The notes under the pieces were generated by a model. The model was not told the DNA's origin, ran no database searches, and worked only from the letters and a program-made list of their open reading frames with translations. 64,000 bases of DNA, from assembly GCA_016281495.1 (NCBI GenBank), contig JAEEIU010000038.1, forward strand, positions 62,001 through 126,000. The letters are read 5' to 3'. The stretch comes from Treponema sp. (GTDB taxonomy: Bacteria; Spirochaetota; Spirochaetia; Treponematales; Treponemataceae). Of this stretch, positions 17,497 through 26,938 are shown piece after piece. The number at the start of each line of letters is the position of its first letter. Position 1 is the stretch's first letter. The position numbers and the translations under genes are program-made.

Positions 17497-18342
17497 ATGC
17501 AAATGTCAGAAACTCTCGCTAAGCTTCAGAATCTTCAGGATGTGCTTGGCGAAAAATATGCTATTAAATCAAATGTTGACGAACTTCCAAAAACCTTAAA
17601 TGGATCCAGAGAAAGTCTTGAGCGTTTCAAAAAGGAATACATCGAAAAAAATACTGAATATGAGGCAGAAAAGGAAAAGGTCGCATCATTGAAGGCTGAT
17701 CTTGAGGATGCTGAGCGTACTCGTGAGAAATGTGAGAAGGAAATGGATGAGACAAGTACTCACCGTGAATACGAGATTCTTGACAAGCAGATTTCCGAAG
17801 CCACAGACAAGGAAAACAGCATTCGCAAGGAATTGCAGAGGGAAGAAAAAAATCTTGCTGAGCTTAAGGATATTCTTGAAAGCACAGAAGCCCTCATCTC
17901 ATCTACCGAAGCAGAATACAATGAATTGAATGAGTCTCTTGAAAAAGAACTTTCCGGAAAGAAAAAGAGACTTGCCGAACTTGAGGAAATGGAAGCAAAG
18001 ATGTCAGAAGGCATTGATCCTGAAACTGTATTCAAATTCCAGCGCATTATACAGAGAAATAAAGAGGGTATAGTTGCTGTCCGCGGAAGTGTTTGCAACG
18101 GATGCCATATGATTTTGCCCGCACAGTTTGCAGATGAGGTTCATCGCGGAGAAAAAATCCTCTTCTGTCCATACTGCAGCAGAATCCTTTATTACGAAGA
18201 AGCGGAAGAAAACGAAGAATCATATATCCCGACAGAGGTTGCAGGAAGCCTTGCCGGAGAAGATGAGACTGATAGCCCTGATTTTATTGAATCAGAAGAT
18301 GGAGTTTCCATGGATGAAAAGACCATGGATTTTGATGAATAA
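17497..18342 (+). CDS. coiled-coil protein with C4 zinc ribbon
   Basis: 281 residues: a long, highly charged coiled coil (about 10-170, Glu/Lys rich), then a C4 zinc ribbon (CNGCHMILPAQ with CPYC about 20 residues later), then an acidic tail. This layout is that of the zf-RING_7 or C4-type zinc ribbon family, found in many bacteria, with a suggested role in nucleic acid or GTPase interactions that is not settled. ATG 17497 is chosen because GGGG sits nine bases upstream; a second ATG at 17503 would be too far. rnpB starts about ten bases after the stop, so the two are probably on one transcript. Confidence 0.85.
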   Translation: MQMSETLAKLQNLQDVLGEKYAIKSNVDELPKTLNGSRESLERFKKEYIEKNTEYEAEKEKVASLKADLEDAERTREKCEKEMDETSTHREYEILDKQISEATDKENSIRKELQREEKNLAELKDILESTEALISSTEAEYNELNESLEKELSGKKKRLAELEEMEAKMSEGIDPETVFKFQRIIQRNKEGIVAVRGSVCNGCHMILPAQFADEVHRGEKILFCPYCSRILYYEEAEENEESYIPTEVAGSLAGEDETDSPDFIESEDGVSMDEKTMDFDE

Positions 18343-18352
18343 TTGGAGAAAC

Positions 18353-18762
18353 AAGGATGTAAATGGTCGCTCGCCGGGTACTTATGACAGTTCCTTGGCG
18401 GGAGGGAATGGAAAGTCCGGGCTCCTTCGGAAATGATGCCGGGTAATAACCGGGCGGGGAAAGAAAGTTGTCTAAGAAAAGGTTTCCTTTGAACTGACAT
18501 AACTCTTTTGCCGACAGAAAGTGCTGCAGAAAATTACCGCCTGTGCAAGCAGGTAAGGGTGAAAAGGCAGGGTAAGAGCCTACCGCATTTACGGCAACGC
18601 AAATGGCATAAGCAAACCTCATCAGGAGCAAAATCATGCAGCGGTTTGGCATTCCGACCTTATACCGCGGGTAGATTGCTGGAGGCAACAGGTAACTGTT
18701 GTCGTAGATAGATGGCCAATAGGGTGTTATCTCGAACCAGAACCCGGCTTACCGCATCCTTT
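18353..18762 (+). ncRNA. rnpB: RNase P RNA
   Basis: Catalytic RNA that trims tRNA 5' ends. The conserved blocks are present in order: GGAATGGAAAGTCCGGGCTCC near the 5' side, CAGAAAGTGCTGCAGAAAA with TTACCGCC, AGGGTGAAAAGGCAGGGTAA with GAGCCTACCGC, TAGATAGATGGCC, and AGAACCCGGCTTACCGC at the 3' end. P1 is formed by AAGGATG (18353-18359) with CATCCTT (18755-18761). Total length is about 410 bases. It is packed between two protein genes with no clear promoter in the ten-base gap, so it is likely cut from a longer transcript or started inside the upstream gene. The end is set by P1 pairing; a short T-run follows. Confidence 0.93.
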
Positions 18763-18793
18763 TTTGATAAATGTAAAAAATTCTGGGTGGAAT

Positions 18794-19756
18794 ATGAATG
18801 GGAGACTGAATAGCGATAGCCACGTTGCGAAACGAAAAAGTAAGTTTTTACCTCGCTTGATTTTGACAGTAGTGGTCATTATCGTTTTAACTCTTCTTTC
18901 AGTTGGTATCTATAAATTCCGCGACAATAAAGTTCATTCAGAAATTTCAGTGAATTCTCTTTACAAGAATTGGGAAATAAAGGACTATCAGGCTGTGTAT
19001 GACAGTTCCAATGCCATAATCGAAAAAAACAACCTGCACAACGCCGCACGTACATTTCATGGGTACAGTTCTTTCTTCCTTGCAGAATCTGAAGTAGACA
19101 ACGCACGTTCACAGGAACTTCTTGACGAGGCTATCATTAACTTAAGGATAGCAATGCAGTACGCAAAGGAAGACATGCTCCCGCAAATCGAATATATGCT
19201 GGGCCGTTGTTACTTTTACAAGGATTATCCGACAAACTCCCATTATTACGCAGACCTTACTATTAAATATCTTCTAAAATGTCAGGAAGAAGGTTTTTAT
19301 TCAGACGATATTCCTGAATATCTTGGGTTGAGTTATGCGGCTCTATCTGAAACCCAAAAAAGCATAGAATCCTTTACCACGGCTCTACGTGACAGGGAAT
19401 CTGACACCCTTTTGCTTTCCATAGCCGAACAGTATTGCAAGGCTGGACAGGGTGCAATAGCAAAACAGTATCTTAACCGTGTAATAGGCATGACGGCAAA
19501 TGATGACCTCGCGTTCAAGAGTCATACTTTGCTTGCCCAGATTTACATGGATGAAGAAAAATATGATGATGCAGAGAAAGAATTTGAATCAATTTTGGAA
19601 AAAGATGAAAATTCTGCTGACGCGCACTATGGACTTGGTGTAATATATGAACATCAGGGAGACAATGCAAAGGCCCGTTCTGAATGGAGAAAGTGCCTTA
19701 ACATTCAGCCTCAGCATACACTCGCCAGACAAAAAATGGCCGAGAACAGATCGTAA
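18794..19756 (+). CDS. membrane-anchored TPR protein
   Basis: 320 residues from ATG 18794, which has GGGTGG upstream; an in-frame TTG at 18764 lies at the rnpB end and is not needed. A basic N-terminus leads into one membrane helix (about 20-45, [15 protein letters not shown]) and then a periplasmic part built of TPR repeats, clearest near the C-terminus ([60 protein letters not shown]). It directly precedes mreB with 22 bases between, so it may act as a scaffold for the elongation machinery, an inference from position only. Confidence 0.8.
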   Translation: MNGRLNSDSHVAKRKSKFLPRLILTVVVIIVLTLLSVGIYKFRDNKVHSEISVNSLYKNWEIKDYQAVYDSSNAIIEKNNLHNAARTFHGYSSFFLAESEVDNARSQELLDEAIINLRIAMQYAKEDMLPQIEYMLGRCYFYKDYPTNSHYYADLTIKYLLKCQEEGFYSDDIPEYLGLSYAALSETQKSIESFTTALRDRESDTLLLSIAEQYCKAGQGAIAKQYLNRVIGMTANDDLAFKSHTLLAQIYMDEEKYDDAEKEFESILEKDENSADAHYGLGVIYEHQGDNAKARSEWRKCLNIQPQHTLARQKMAENRS

Positions 19757-19778
19757 ATATTGGGAGGAAGGAAAATAT

Positions 19779-20816
19779 ATGGGTTTTTTTGACAGTTTTA
19801 CAACGGACATTGGAATTGATTTAGGTACGTGCAACACATTGATTTACGTAAGGGGACAGGGGATCGTTATTGACGAGCCTTCTGTTGTTGCCGTAGAAAA
19901 AGGCACCGGCAAGGTTGTTGCCGTAGGTGCAGAGGCAAAACGCATGCTTTGGAAAACTCCTGGCAATATTGTTGCCATCAGGCCTCTGGCGGACGGTGTT
20001 ATTTCTGACAGCGACTCCACAGAAAAGATGATAAAGTACTTCCTTTCAAAAATCATACCCCGTCATCATCTTTTCAAGTCAACACGCATGAAGATTGGTA
20101 TTCCATCCTGCATTACTCAGGTTGAACGTGACGCTGTTATGGCAGCAGCACTTAAAGCCGGAGCAAAGGAAGTTGAAGTTATAGAAGAAAGCCTTGCAGC
20201 TGCTATCGGTGCCCAGATTCCGATTTACGAACCAGCAGGCCACATGGTCTGTGATATCGGTGGAGGTACAACAGAGGTTTCCGTAATCTCCCTTGGTGGC
20301 ATGGTTATTACAAGTTCAATCCGTACAGGTGGTAACGAATTTGATGATGCCATAATGAAGCATGTAAGGGCAGTGCACAACCTTATAATCGGTCAGCAGA
20401 CAGCAGAAAAGCTCAAGATTGAAATTGGTAATGCCACGGCCGACAAAATCACGGAAAAGATGGAAATAAAGGGTACAGATGCCATTACCGGACTTCCACG
20501 CCGTCTTGAAGTAGATTCAGTTGAAGTCAGGGAAGCTTTAAAAGAGCCTATCACAAAGATTGTTGAGGAAATCAAGAAAACTCTTGGACGCACACCGCCA
20601 GAACTCGCCGCTGATATTGTTGAGCGCGGTATAGTCATGACAGGTGGTGGTTCAATGTTGAAGGGCTTGCAAAAGCTTATATCAAAAGAGACAAATGTTC
20701 CTGTAATTCTTGTTGAAAAACCACTTGAATGTGTTGCTGTAGGTGCTGGACAGGCATTTGAGCTTTACAAGGACATGTCATCCAACCGCTCCATCTATGA
20801 CAATTTGAACGGCTAA
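19779..20816 (+). CDS. mreB: rod shape-determining protein MreB
   Basis: Actin-like protein that forms membrane-bound filaments and guides cell-wall elongation. Begins [20 protein letters not shown] (phosphate-1 loop), with DIGGGTTEV (phosphate 2) and [12 protein letters not shown] (adenosine motif). 345 residues, the normal length. ATG 19779 is preceded by GGGAGGAAGG; the frame stays open upstream into the TPR gene, but that region is not part of MreB. First of the block mreB-mreC-mreD-pbp2-rodA. Confidence 0.97.
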   Translation: MGFFDSFTTDIGIDLGTCNTLIYVRGQGIVIDEPSVVAVEKGTGKVVAVGAEAKRMLWKTPGNIVAIRPLADGVISDSDSTEKMIKYFLSKIIPRHHLFKSTRMKIGIPSCITQVERDAVMAAALKAGAKEVEVIEESLAAAIGAQIPIYEPAGHMVCDIGGGTTEVSVISLGGMVITSSIRTGGNEFDDAIMKHVRAVHNLIIGQQTAEKLKIEIGNATADKITEKMEIKGTDAITGLPRRLEVDSVEVREALKEPITKIVEEIKKTLGRTPPELAADIVERGIVMTGGGSMLKGLQKLISKETNVPVILVEKPLECVAVGAGQAFELYKDMSSNRSIYDNLNG

Positions 20817-20819
20817 AAT

Positions 20820-21692
20820 ATGAAAAAAGCATTTCGTATTACGCTGCCCGATGCTGTATTTATCGTTTTGCTTTTAGTAAGCGGACTGGTTCTTGGACTG
20901 TCCTCGGGTGGCTTTATTGTCAATTTTAAACAATTTGGCTTCTCCGTTTTCTCCACATTGCAGAAAGGTGTCGGTATAGCATCCAATTTTGTGAGTGACA
21001 AGATAGAGGATGTTCAGGACATGTTCACAATGAAAAAGGAATATGCTGAACTCAAGGAACAACTCAAGGATTACGAATACCTTAAGCGTAATAACGTTGA
21101 AATCAGGGAAGAAAACCAAAAATTGAGGGCGCAGCTTGATTTTGCGACAGCCCTCGAATACAAGAATATTTCAGCCCAGATAATAGGACGTGATCCAAAC
21201 AGCCTTTATTCGGGAATTACCATTGACAAGGGTGTAAACAGCGGTGTCAAAAAAGGTATGCCGGTTCTTGCCATACAGGACGGTAATGTCGGTGTTGTGG
21301 GTAAAATCGTTACAGTAGGAATGGATACTTCGCTTATAATGCCGATTTACGACACAAAGTGTAACATCTCCGCACGCATCAAAACAACACGTGAATTGGG
21401 AATTGTTTCTGGCAACGGTTCAGAGGAAAAGCCTCTTTCCATGAGCTATATAAGCAAAAGATCCCAGGGAAAGCTTCAGAATGGTGATGTAGTGGTAACA
21501 TCCGGTGAAAATGGAAATTACATGAGGGACATACCCATCGGCTCAATCTCATACATACAGGCGCTTGATTATGACTCTTCTCTTAGTCTTGATATAGTAC
21601 CAATAATTGATTTTTCAAGGCTTGAGATGGTACTTATAGTTGATCAAACCAAGGGAAATGACCGTGTAGTCGGACAGGAGGTAGGGAAGTGA
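20820..21692 (+). CDS. mreC: rod shape-determining protein MreC
   Basis: Periplasmic scaffold of the elongasome. One membrane helix (about 10-33), a coiled coil (about 60-100, rich in Glu, Lys and Leu), then two beta-barrel domains with the recognisable ITIDKGVNSGVKKGMPVLA and GDVVVTSGENGNYMRDIPIG segments. 290 residues. It starts three bases after mreB, and its TGA overlaps the GTG start of mreD. Confidence 0.94.
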   Translation: MKKAFRITLPDAVFIVLLLVSGLVLGLSSGGFIVNFKQFGFSVFSTLQKGVGIASNFVSDKIEDVQDMFTMKKEYAELKEQLKDYEYLKRNNVEIREENQKLRAQLDFATALEYKNISAQIIGRDPNSLYSGITIDKGVNSGVKKGMPVLAIQDGNVGVVGKIVTVGMDTSLIMPIYDTKCNISARIKTTRELGIVSGNGSEEKPLSMSYISKRSQGKLQNGDVVVTSGENGNYMRDIPIGSISYIQALDYDSSLSLDIVPIIDFSRLEMVLIVDQTKGNDRVVGQEVGK

Positions 21693-22198
21693 TTCTAGCA
21701 TTCTTGCTCAGTACATTCATTCTATTGGTTTCTACGCTAGTTCAGGCGGCCATACTTTCGAACATAACTTTTTTGCCGGCAGTTCCTGACCTTTGTCTTA
21801 TCTGCGTGCTTTATTTCTCACTGCATAACGGAAAACTTTTTGGAGAAACAAACGGTTTCATTTCTGGTCTGTTTTTGGATTTCCTAAGTGCAGGTCCTTT
21901 GGGCTTAAACTGCCTTATGAGAACGATAATTGGTTATGTTGGAGGAATTTTCAACAAGACAATCAATACGGAAGGTTTCTTTATTCCAGTTCTTCTTGGA
22001 GCATGTGCTACCGTCCTGAAAGTACTCATAACATGGCTTTTATCATTCTTGTTTCCGAATTCTATAATTGCCTATAATCCGTTTACAATTCTTTTTGTGT
22101 TTGAGATTGCAATAAACAGCTTGCTGACCCCCATAATGTTCAAGATTTTAGGTCTGTTCAGCAAGACATTGGTTTTAAAACCGGAGAATGTTCTGTAA
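21689..22198 (+). CDS. mreD: rod shape-determining protein MreD
   Basis: Small inner-membrane protein of the elongasome; 169 residues with about five or six hydrophobic segments. The pattern NGKLFGETNGFISGLFLDFL followed by GPLGLNCLMRTIIGY is characteristic of MreD. It starts with GTG at 21689, overlapping the mreC stop (GTGA), with AGGAGGTAGGG just upstream. It ends just inside the start region of pbp2. Confidence 0.9.
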   Translation: MILAFLLSTFILLVSTLVQAAILSNITFLPAVPDLCLICVLYFSLHNGKLFGETNGFISGLFLDFLSAGPLGLNCLMRTIIGYVGGIFNKTINTEGFFIPVLLGACATVLKVLITWLLSFLFPNSIIAYNPFTILFVFEIAINSLLTPIMFKILGLFSKTLVLKPENVL

Positions 22199-22199
22199 C

Positions 22200-24089
22200 A
22201 TGAAGGCAACGTTTTTTCAGCTCAGTGAAGATGTATCTGATAAAAAGAATTTCCGCCTCTTTATAGTTTTTTGTATAATTGTTGTTGTATTTGCACTTTA
22301 TCTTCTAAGGCTCCTTTCAATGCAGACGGTTGAAAGCTCATACTACAGTGATAGGGCAGTTGCACGCAAGAACTACGTGACCGTGCTTGATGCAAAACGC
22401 GGAGAGATCTTTGACTGTCATGTTGACGAGGAAAATGTACAGCCGCTTGTTACAAATACAGATGCCTTTGCCGTTGAATTGATCCCTGGAGAAATTCCCG
22501 ACGGCGAATATGACACAGTTGCATCAAAGCTTGCAGATTATCTTGGTATGTCAAAGGCCATTATTGACCAGTTGACTACAGGAAAACGAAGATCTAATGA
22601 ACCTATACAGATTAAGATTAATGTTCCGCTTACGAGCATCAGCAATATAGCAGAAAACATAGTTGAATTGCCGGGTGTATCATGGAAAAATAAGCCTATT
22701 CGAACTTATAATGAATCCGGTTCCATCAGCCATATCTTGGGTTATGTAGGTAAAATCAGCAAAGAACAGGCCAAGCTCTTGAATAACGAAGGTTATACCG
22801 AAAACTCAATCATAGGACAGGCTGGAATAGAAAGCCAATATGACAAGCTTTTGCAGGGAATTCCAGGATCCGAAAGCCGCACACGTGACGCTCAGATGCG
22901 TTTTACTGATGATCCGCCAGAAATTGTACCCCCAAAAATGGGTAACACCTTAGTACTTACGGTGGACACAAGGATACAGAAGCTGGCAGAGGAGACCCTT
23001 GGAGAAAGGGTAGGTGCCATAGTTGTCCTAAAGCCGGCAACTGGAGAAGTTCTGGCAATGGTTTCATATCCGTTTTATGATTCAAACCTCTTTTCATCAG
23101 AAAACTTCTCCAACGAATATGCACGTCTTCTTGAGAATCCAAACAGACCTCTCCTGAACCGAGCAATAAACTCCGCATATCCGCCTGCATCAACATTTAA
23201 GACAATCATGACGACAGCCGTTCTTTCGGAGAAAAAAATATCTCCTGACAAGAAAATTGAATGTACAGGTGAACTGTTTCATGGTGGAATACATTTTCAC
23301 TGTCATAAAAAGGCACCGGGACATGGATGGCTTGACTTGAAAAACGGTCTTGCACAGTCATGCGACGTATACTTCTGGATTATCGGACGTGATTATCTTG
23401 GTGGAGACCTTATTGCACAGTATGCAATGGAATTTGGTTTCGGTCAAAGCCTTCAGATTGATCTGCCGGGTCAAGCTTCCGGATTTGTTCCAACTGCTCA
23501 GTGGAAGTCCAGGGAAAACCTTGGAAAATGGACGGATGGTGATACGATGAACATGTCAATCGGACAGGGATATACGACTGCAACCCCGATGCATGTAGCA
23601 AACATGATGGCCATGGTTTGTAACAGCGGCGTAATCTACAAGCCACATTTCCTCAAGGAAGTACGTGATGCAAATACCGGAGAGGTTATCCAGACCGTTG
23701 AACCGGAAGTCCTGCACGAATCTACTGTTGCAAAATCAGTATGGAGAACAGTACAGACAGATCTTCGATATACAATTTCAGATGGTACGGCTGTTTACCC
23801 GATGGGTAATAAACTCGTGAAAATTGCGGGAAAAACGGGTACAGCTGAAACAGGACGCTACACAGACCGCTGGCATTCATGGATGGTTGCTTATGCACCT
23901 TATGATGCTCCTGTTGAGGACCAGATTGTCGTTACAAGTTTGGTTGAGGATATAAATGAATGGGAGTGGTGGTCTCCCTACGCAACGAATATCGTAATCC
24001 AGGGTATATTTGCCAACCAGACCTATGAAGAATCAATTAAGACCCTTGGATTTGAATACCTGAAAAAGCAGGTGGGAAGGCAAGAGTAG
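22200..24089 (+). CDS. mrdA: penicillin-binding protein 2 (elongation transpeptidase)
   Basis: Class B PBP that cross-links peptidoglycan during elongation together with RodA. One membrane helix near the N-terminus (FRLFIVFCIIVVVFALYLL), a pedestal domain (about 60-250), then the transpeptidase domain with SxxK as S331-T-F-K, the second motif SCD in AQSCDVYFW, and KTGT in KIAGKTGTAE. SCD rather than SxN is usual for PBP2. The first in-frame ATG (22188) has GGAG only one base before it, so ATG 22200 is preferred, though its spacing (13) is long; either would make almost the same protein. rodA follows after four bases. Confidence 0.94.
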   Translation: MKATFFQLSEDVSDKKNFRLFIVFCIIVVVFALYLLRLLSMQTVESSYYSDRAVARKNYVTVLDAKRGEIFDCHVDEENVQPLVTNTDAFAVELIPGEIPDGEYDTVASKLADYLGMSKAIIDQLTTGKRRSNEPIQIKINVPLTSISNIAENIVELPGVSWKNKPIRTYNESGSISHILGYVGKISKEQAKLLNNEGYTENSIIGQAGIESQYDKLLQGIPGSESRTRDAQMRFTDDPPEIVPPKMGNTLVLTVDTRIQKLAEETLGERVGAIVVLKPATGEVLAMVSYPFYDSNLFSSENFSNEYARLLENPNRPLLNRAINSAYPPASTFKTIMTTAVLSEKKISPDKKIECTGELFHGGIHFHCHKKAPGHGWLDLKNGLAQSCDVYFWIIGRDYLGGDLIAQYAMEFGFGQSLQIDLPGQASGFVPTAQWKSRENLGKWTDGDTMNMSIGQGYTTATPMHVANMMAMVCNSGVIYKPHFLKEVRDANTGEVIQTVEPEVLHESTVAKSVWRTVQTDLRYTISDGTAVYPMGNKLVKIAGKTGTAETGRYTDRWHSWMVAYAPYDAPVEDQIVVTSLVEDINEWEWWSPYATNIVIQGIFANQTYEESIKTLGFEYLKKQVGRQE

Positions 24090-24093
24090 AGTA

Positions 24094-25434
24094 ATGAAAG
24101 TAAAATTTTTTGAGCGTTTTGATTATTTTATAATTGTTTGCATAGTTGTTCTCAGCGCGATGGGAGTTGCTTTTATCTATTCATCTGCCATCGATTCCAG
24201 CGGCATACTTCAGAACTCTGACTACAAGAAACAGGCTGTATGGTGTGCCGTAGGCCTTGTATTCATGATTGCCACAGCCATATTCGACTACCGTTTTTTC
24301 AAGCGCTATGCGATTGCCATTGGCATAACTCTTGTCGTAGCACTTATTGCAACCCGATTATTTGGAAAAACAGTTAATAATGCAAAAAGCTGGCTTGGAT
24401 TCTATGGACTTGGCATTCAGCCATCAGAACCCGGCAAAATAATGTTCATAATATTCCTAGCATGGTTCCTTGAGCGCTCAGACAAAGATAATCCCCTAAA
24501 AAGATTTTTCATGGCTCTCTGTTTTACACTGGTACCAATAGGCTTGATTTTACTTCAGCCTGACCTTGGAACTGCCCTGGTATACTTCCCGATCTTTTTT
24601 GTAATGTGTTATATTGCAAATATACCACTAAGATATTTGTTACCTGTTTTATGTACTGGTATTTTAACAATTGTATTCATAATGATACCTCTATGGCAGC
24701 AATTCATCCTGCAAAAACCCATATACCTCGTTACTATTTTAAGTGACAAAACCAACATGATTGCAATCTCACTTACACTTTTGTCAATCATGATACTTTC
24801 ATTGCTTGGCTATAGATATACTAAAAAGAAATACTTTTATTGGATAGTATATGTTTGTTCCATTTTACTGATTGCTTATACGCTGGCATTCTGTGGTCTT
24901 AAGATATTGACAAAGGAAAGCCATAAATATCAGAGGAACAGAATCATAGCGTTCTTGAACCCTGCATATGATCCACAGGGAGCAGGTTATAACGTAAGCA
25001 GTGCAAAAATCGCCATCGGTTCAGGCGGAATGTTCGGACAGGGCTTTAAGATGGGTAACCAGAGCCATTTGAAATTCGTTCCGGAACAGAGTACGGACTT
25101 TATTTTCAGCATACTGTCTGAGGAAATCGGTTTTATAGGCGGTTTGATTGTCTTCATTTGTTTCCTTGTAATCATGCTTAGAATCATAATTGCCGCAAGA
25201 AGTACCAGTAATGTATTTGGTTCTTACATATGTGCAGGCATACTTGGAATGCTATTTTTCCACTTTTTGGTCAATATAGGCATGGATATCGGATTGATGC
25301 CAGTTATGGGAATCCCGCTTCCATTCGTCTCTTACGGAGGCTCGGCATATATAACCAACTGCATTGCAATGGGGCTTGTAATGAGTGTAGCCTCAAGAAA
25401 ACTTGATTTTGGTATCATGAACTCACTGCAATAA
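24094..25434 (+). CDS. rodA: peptidoglycan glycosyltransferase RodA (SEDS)
   Basis: Polymerises lipid II into glycan strands, partnered with PBP2. A polytopic membrane protein with about ten helices. SEDS hallmarks: KSWLGFYGLGIQPSEPGK near the middle, LLQPDLGTALVYFP, and the late PAYDPQGAGYNVSSAKIAIG, then QSTDFIFSILSEEIG and LPFVSYGGSAYI. The 446-residue length is at the long end, with an extra stretch of helices between the QPDLGTA motif and the PAYDP loop. Last gene of the mre block. No convincing terminator follows in the 140 bases to the convergent gene at 25575. Confidence 0.94.
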   Translation: MKVKFFERFDYFIIVCIVVLSAMGVAFIYSSAIDSSGILQNSDYKKQAVWCAVGLVFMIATAIFDYRFFKRYAIAIGITLVVALIATRLFGKTVNNAKSWLGFYGLGIQPSEPGKIMFIIFLAWFLERSDKDNPLKRFFMALCFTLVPIGLILLQPDLGTALVYFPIFFVMCYIANIPLRYLLPVLCTGILTIVFIMIPLWQQFILQKPIYLVTILSDKTNMIAISLTLLSIMILSLLGYRYTKKKYFYWIVYVCSILLIAYTLAFCGLKILTKESHKYQRNRIIAFLNPAYDPQGAGYNVSSAKIAIGSGGMFGQGFKMGNQSHLKFVPEQSTDFIFSILSEEIGFIGGLIVFICFLVIMLRIIIAARSTSNVFGSYICAGILGMLFFHFLVNIGMDIGLMPVMGIPLPFVSYGGSAYITNCIAMGLVMSVASRKLDFGIMNSLQ

Positions 25435-25574
25435 TTCGCCTTTTCATGTTGATATAGTTTATCTAAGGGTATATAGAATAGGTGAATTTTACTATATTTG
25501 GCATACAATCTAGTAGACAGAATATACATTATAATCAGTCACAGGATATTTATTCGAATATCAGGCTGATACTG

Positions 25575-26480
25575 TCATTTTAGGTTTATATATCTAAAAG
25601 TTTCTCCATCCCAATAGTATTCACTTAGCTTTTCAGATTTGTAAGTGATATGCAGGTTGTAATCAATTTCACCATCTTTGGTATAAACTAAAATCTCTTT
25701 GGAATTATTCTGTTCTAATAGCGGGATATCGTTCCATTCATTGTTGTATACATCATAGGATTTGTTCGGGAAATAGATGACCTGATTTCGAGCAAAAGGA
25801 ATTTCCACGCAGGTATCCAGATAACATATTTCAGTAAGCACCTTTTCGTCGGTTAAAAAACATACGCTGCAGTTTGTAAGGCTACCGGCTCCATAACCCA
25901 TTTTTTTAATAAATAATACAATGGGGTTATTACCAAAAACTCCGGAATTCTGTTCAACTTGAATTTCGGTGCAAGGAAATGAAGATATGCCATGACTTAA
26001 CAAGGAAATACCTGTTAGTTTTTTTACAGTCGCGCCTCTAACCAAAAGTATTTCCTCATCTATATATTCACCTGAATCAAGACCACAGCAACCGTCATCA
26101 TGCTCCTCAAACAAAAACTGGCACGCTATGTAATCATATCTTGCATAGCCGTTCCTCAGGTCACATTCGCTATATACTGATGTCATCCAGCGTCCTAGAA
26201 TATAGCCTTCTCCCATATAACAGCTTATTTTATACCAATGCGACCATGCACCTTCAACATACATTTCTTCACTGCATCTTTCCTCAACATCTACAATAGT
26301 TCCAGCATTGACCTGAAACAGTTTTTTTGCATCTGTAGAACAATCTGCACGCACATTTATTTTGTTGTCAACAATAAGACATTTGCTTCCTCTTGAGATC
26401 ATCCCGTCATGATAAATCTTGTTTGCATGGAGATTGGCGAGTAAAAATATGTTAAGTAAAAGAAATATAAATTTTTTCAT
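25575..26480 (-). CDS. secreted cysteine-rich SH3b-domain protein
   Basis: 301 residues with a clear signal peptide (MKKFIFLLLNIFLLANLHAN). Residues about 33-95 look like a bacterial SH3 domain (INVRADCSTDAKKLFQVNAG, then GTIVDVEERC, WYKISC, GEGYILGRWM), a fold that often binds peptidoglycan or peptides. The remaining ~200 residues are not recognised. The mature part has well over ten cysteines, with CC and paired positions, suggesting disulfides or metal in the periplasm. GGAG precedes ATG, and a good promoter lies upstream. The gene is more AT-rich than its neighbours and stands between the mre operon and the flagellar operon, so it may be acquired. Confidence 0.7.
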   Translation of the reverse strand: MKKFIFLLLNIFLLANLHANKIYHDGMISRGSKCLIVDNKINVRADCSTDAKKLFQVNAGTIVDVEERCSEEMYVEGAWSHWYKISCYMGEGYILGRWMTSVYSECDLRNGYARYDYIACQFLFEEHDDGCCGLDSGEYIDEEILLVRGATVKKLTGISLLSHGISSFPCTEIQVEQNSGVFGNNPIVLFIKKMGYGAGSLTNCSVCFLTDEKVLTEICYLDTCVEIPFARNQVIYFPNKSYDVYNNEWNDIPLLEQNNSKEILVYTKDGEIDYNLHITYKSEKLSEYYWDGETFRYINLK

Positions 26481-26502
26481 TTTTTCTCCGTAATACTATT
26501 TT

Positions 26503-26531
26503 ATAATATCCCATGTTCCAGAAATCTTCAA
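26503..26531 (-). promoter_or_regulatory. promoter for the SH3b protein gene
   Basis: On the minus strand TTGAAG (26531-26526), 17-base spacer, TATTAT (26508-26503), then GGAG and the ATG at 26480. Leader about 15-20 bases. Confidence 0.65.
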
Positions 26532-26687
26532 TGATTTTTATTCAAGTTTTTATATTGTCACACGGATTCAGAATTACTAACGCAATTTATTTTATGAAAC
26601 TTTATCTTACATTTTATAAAACAATATAATTTTTCCTTAATTCTCTGTTCTATTAAAAGTTTATTGATTTCAGTAATTTTTTATTAA

Positions 26688-26795
26688 TTAGTCATTCCTG
26701 AAAATAAGACAGCCATAGGAAAGTACTACATATTTACTAAGGATATCATAAATTGTTCCTCTGGGAAAATCCGTTATTTTTCTGAATTCAAGCAT
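26688..26795 (-). pseudogene. truncated start of a GNAT-type acetyltransferase
   Basis: A 35-codon frame with a good Shine-Dalgarno (AGGAG four bases before ATG 26795) begins MLEFRKITDFPRGTIYDILS, which matches the usual opening of a GNAT subfamily (FRKITDF-x-RGT-x-Y-x-L-L). After about residue 20 the likeness stops and the frame ends at TAA (26690-26688); no later part of the domain is found downstream. The simplest reading is an acetyltransferase gene that lost most of its length. It lies in the 481-base gap 26481-26961, which otherwise holds only the SH3b promoter and hairpins. A real 35-residue peptide is possible but less likely. Confidence 0.5.
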
Positions 26796-26814
26796 CTCAC
26801 TCCTATTCCATTTA

Positions 26815-26851
26815 TATAAAAAGACCGGACAAACTTTTAACTCATCCGGTC
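26815..26851 (-). terminator. Rho-independent terminator downstream of flgE
   Basis: On the minus strand GACCGGA (26851-26845) pairs with TCCGGTC (26829-26823), then TTTTTATATAAA. It would end leftward transcripts from the flagellar operon about 110 bases after the flgE stop, and lies only 20 bases before the GNAT remnant's ATG. Confidence 0.75.
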
Positions 26852-26884
26852 CTAAGGAAAAATGGAGTGTTACTATAATGACAA

Positions 26885-26938
26885 TCCGTTAGTTATTTTG
26901 CATAACGGAAATGATTATACCAGCCCCCTCTGCTGGTA
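26885..26938 (-). other. two further hairpins in the flgE 3' region
   Basis: TCCGTTA (26885-26891) pairs with TAACGGA (26903-26909), and TACCAGC (26918-26924) pairs with GCTGGTA (26932-26938), both perfect. With the terminator at 26815-26851 they make three hairpins in a row after flgE, a possible 3' stabiliser of hook mRNA. Confidence 0.55.

Noticed and set aside
18128-18711. Several frames over the rnpB region
   Set aside because: The region has all conserved blocks of RNase P RNA and a P1 helix; none of the frames has a ribosome site or recognisable product.
25435-25574. Possible terminator between rodA and the SH3b gene (GATAT...ATATC nested in ATCAG...CTGAT)
   Set aside because: The stem is weak, AT-rich and has no T-run on either strand, so I could not support it as a terminator.
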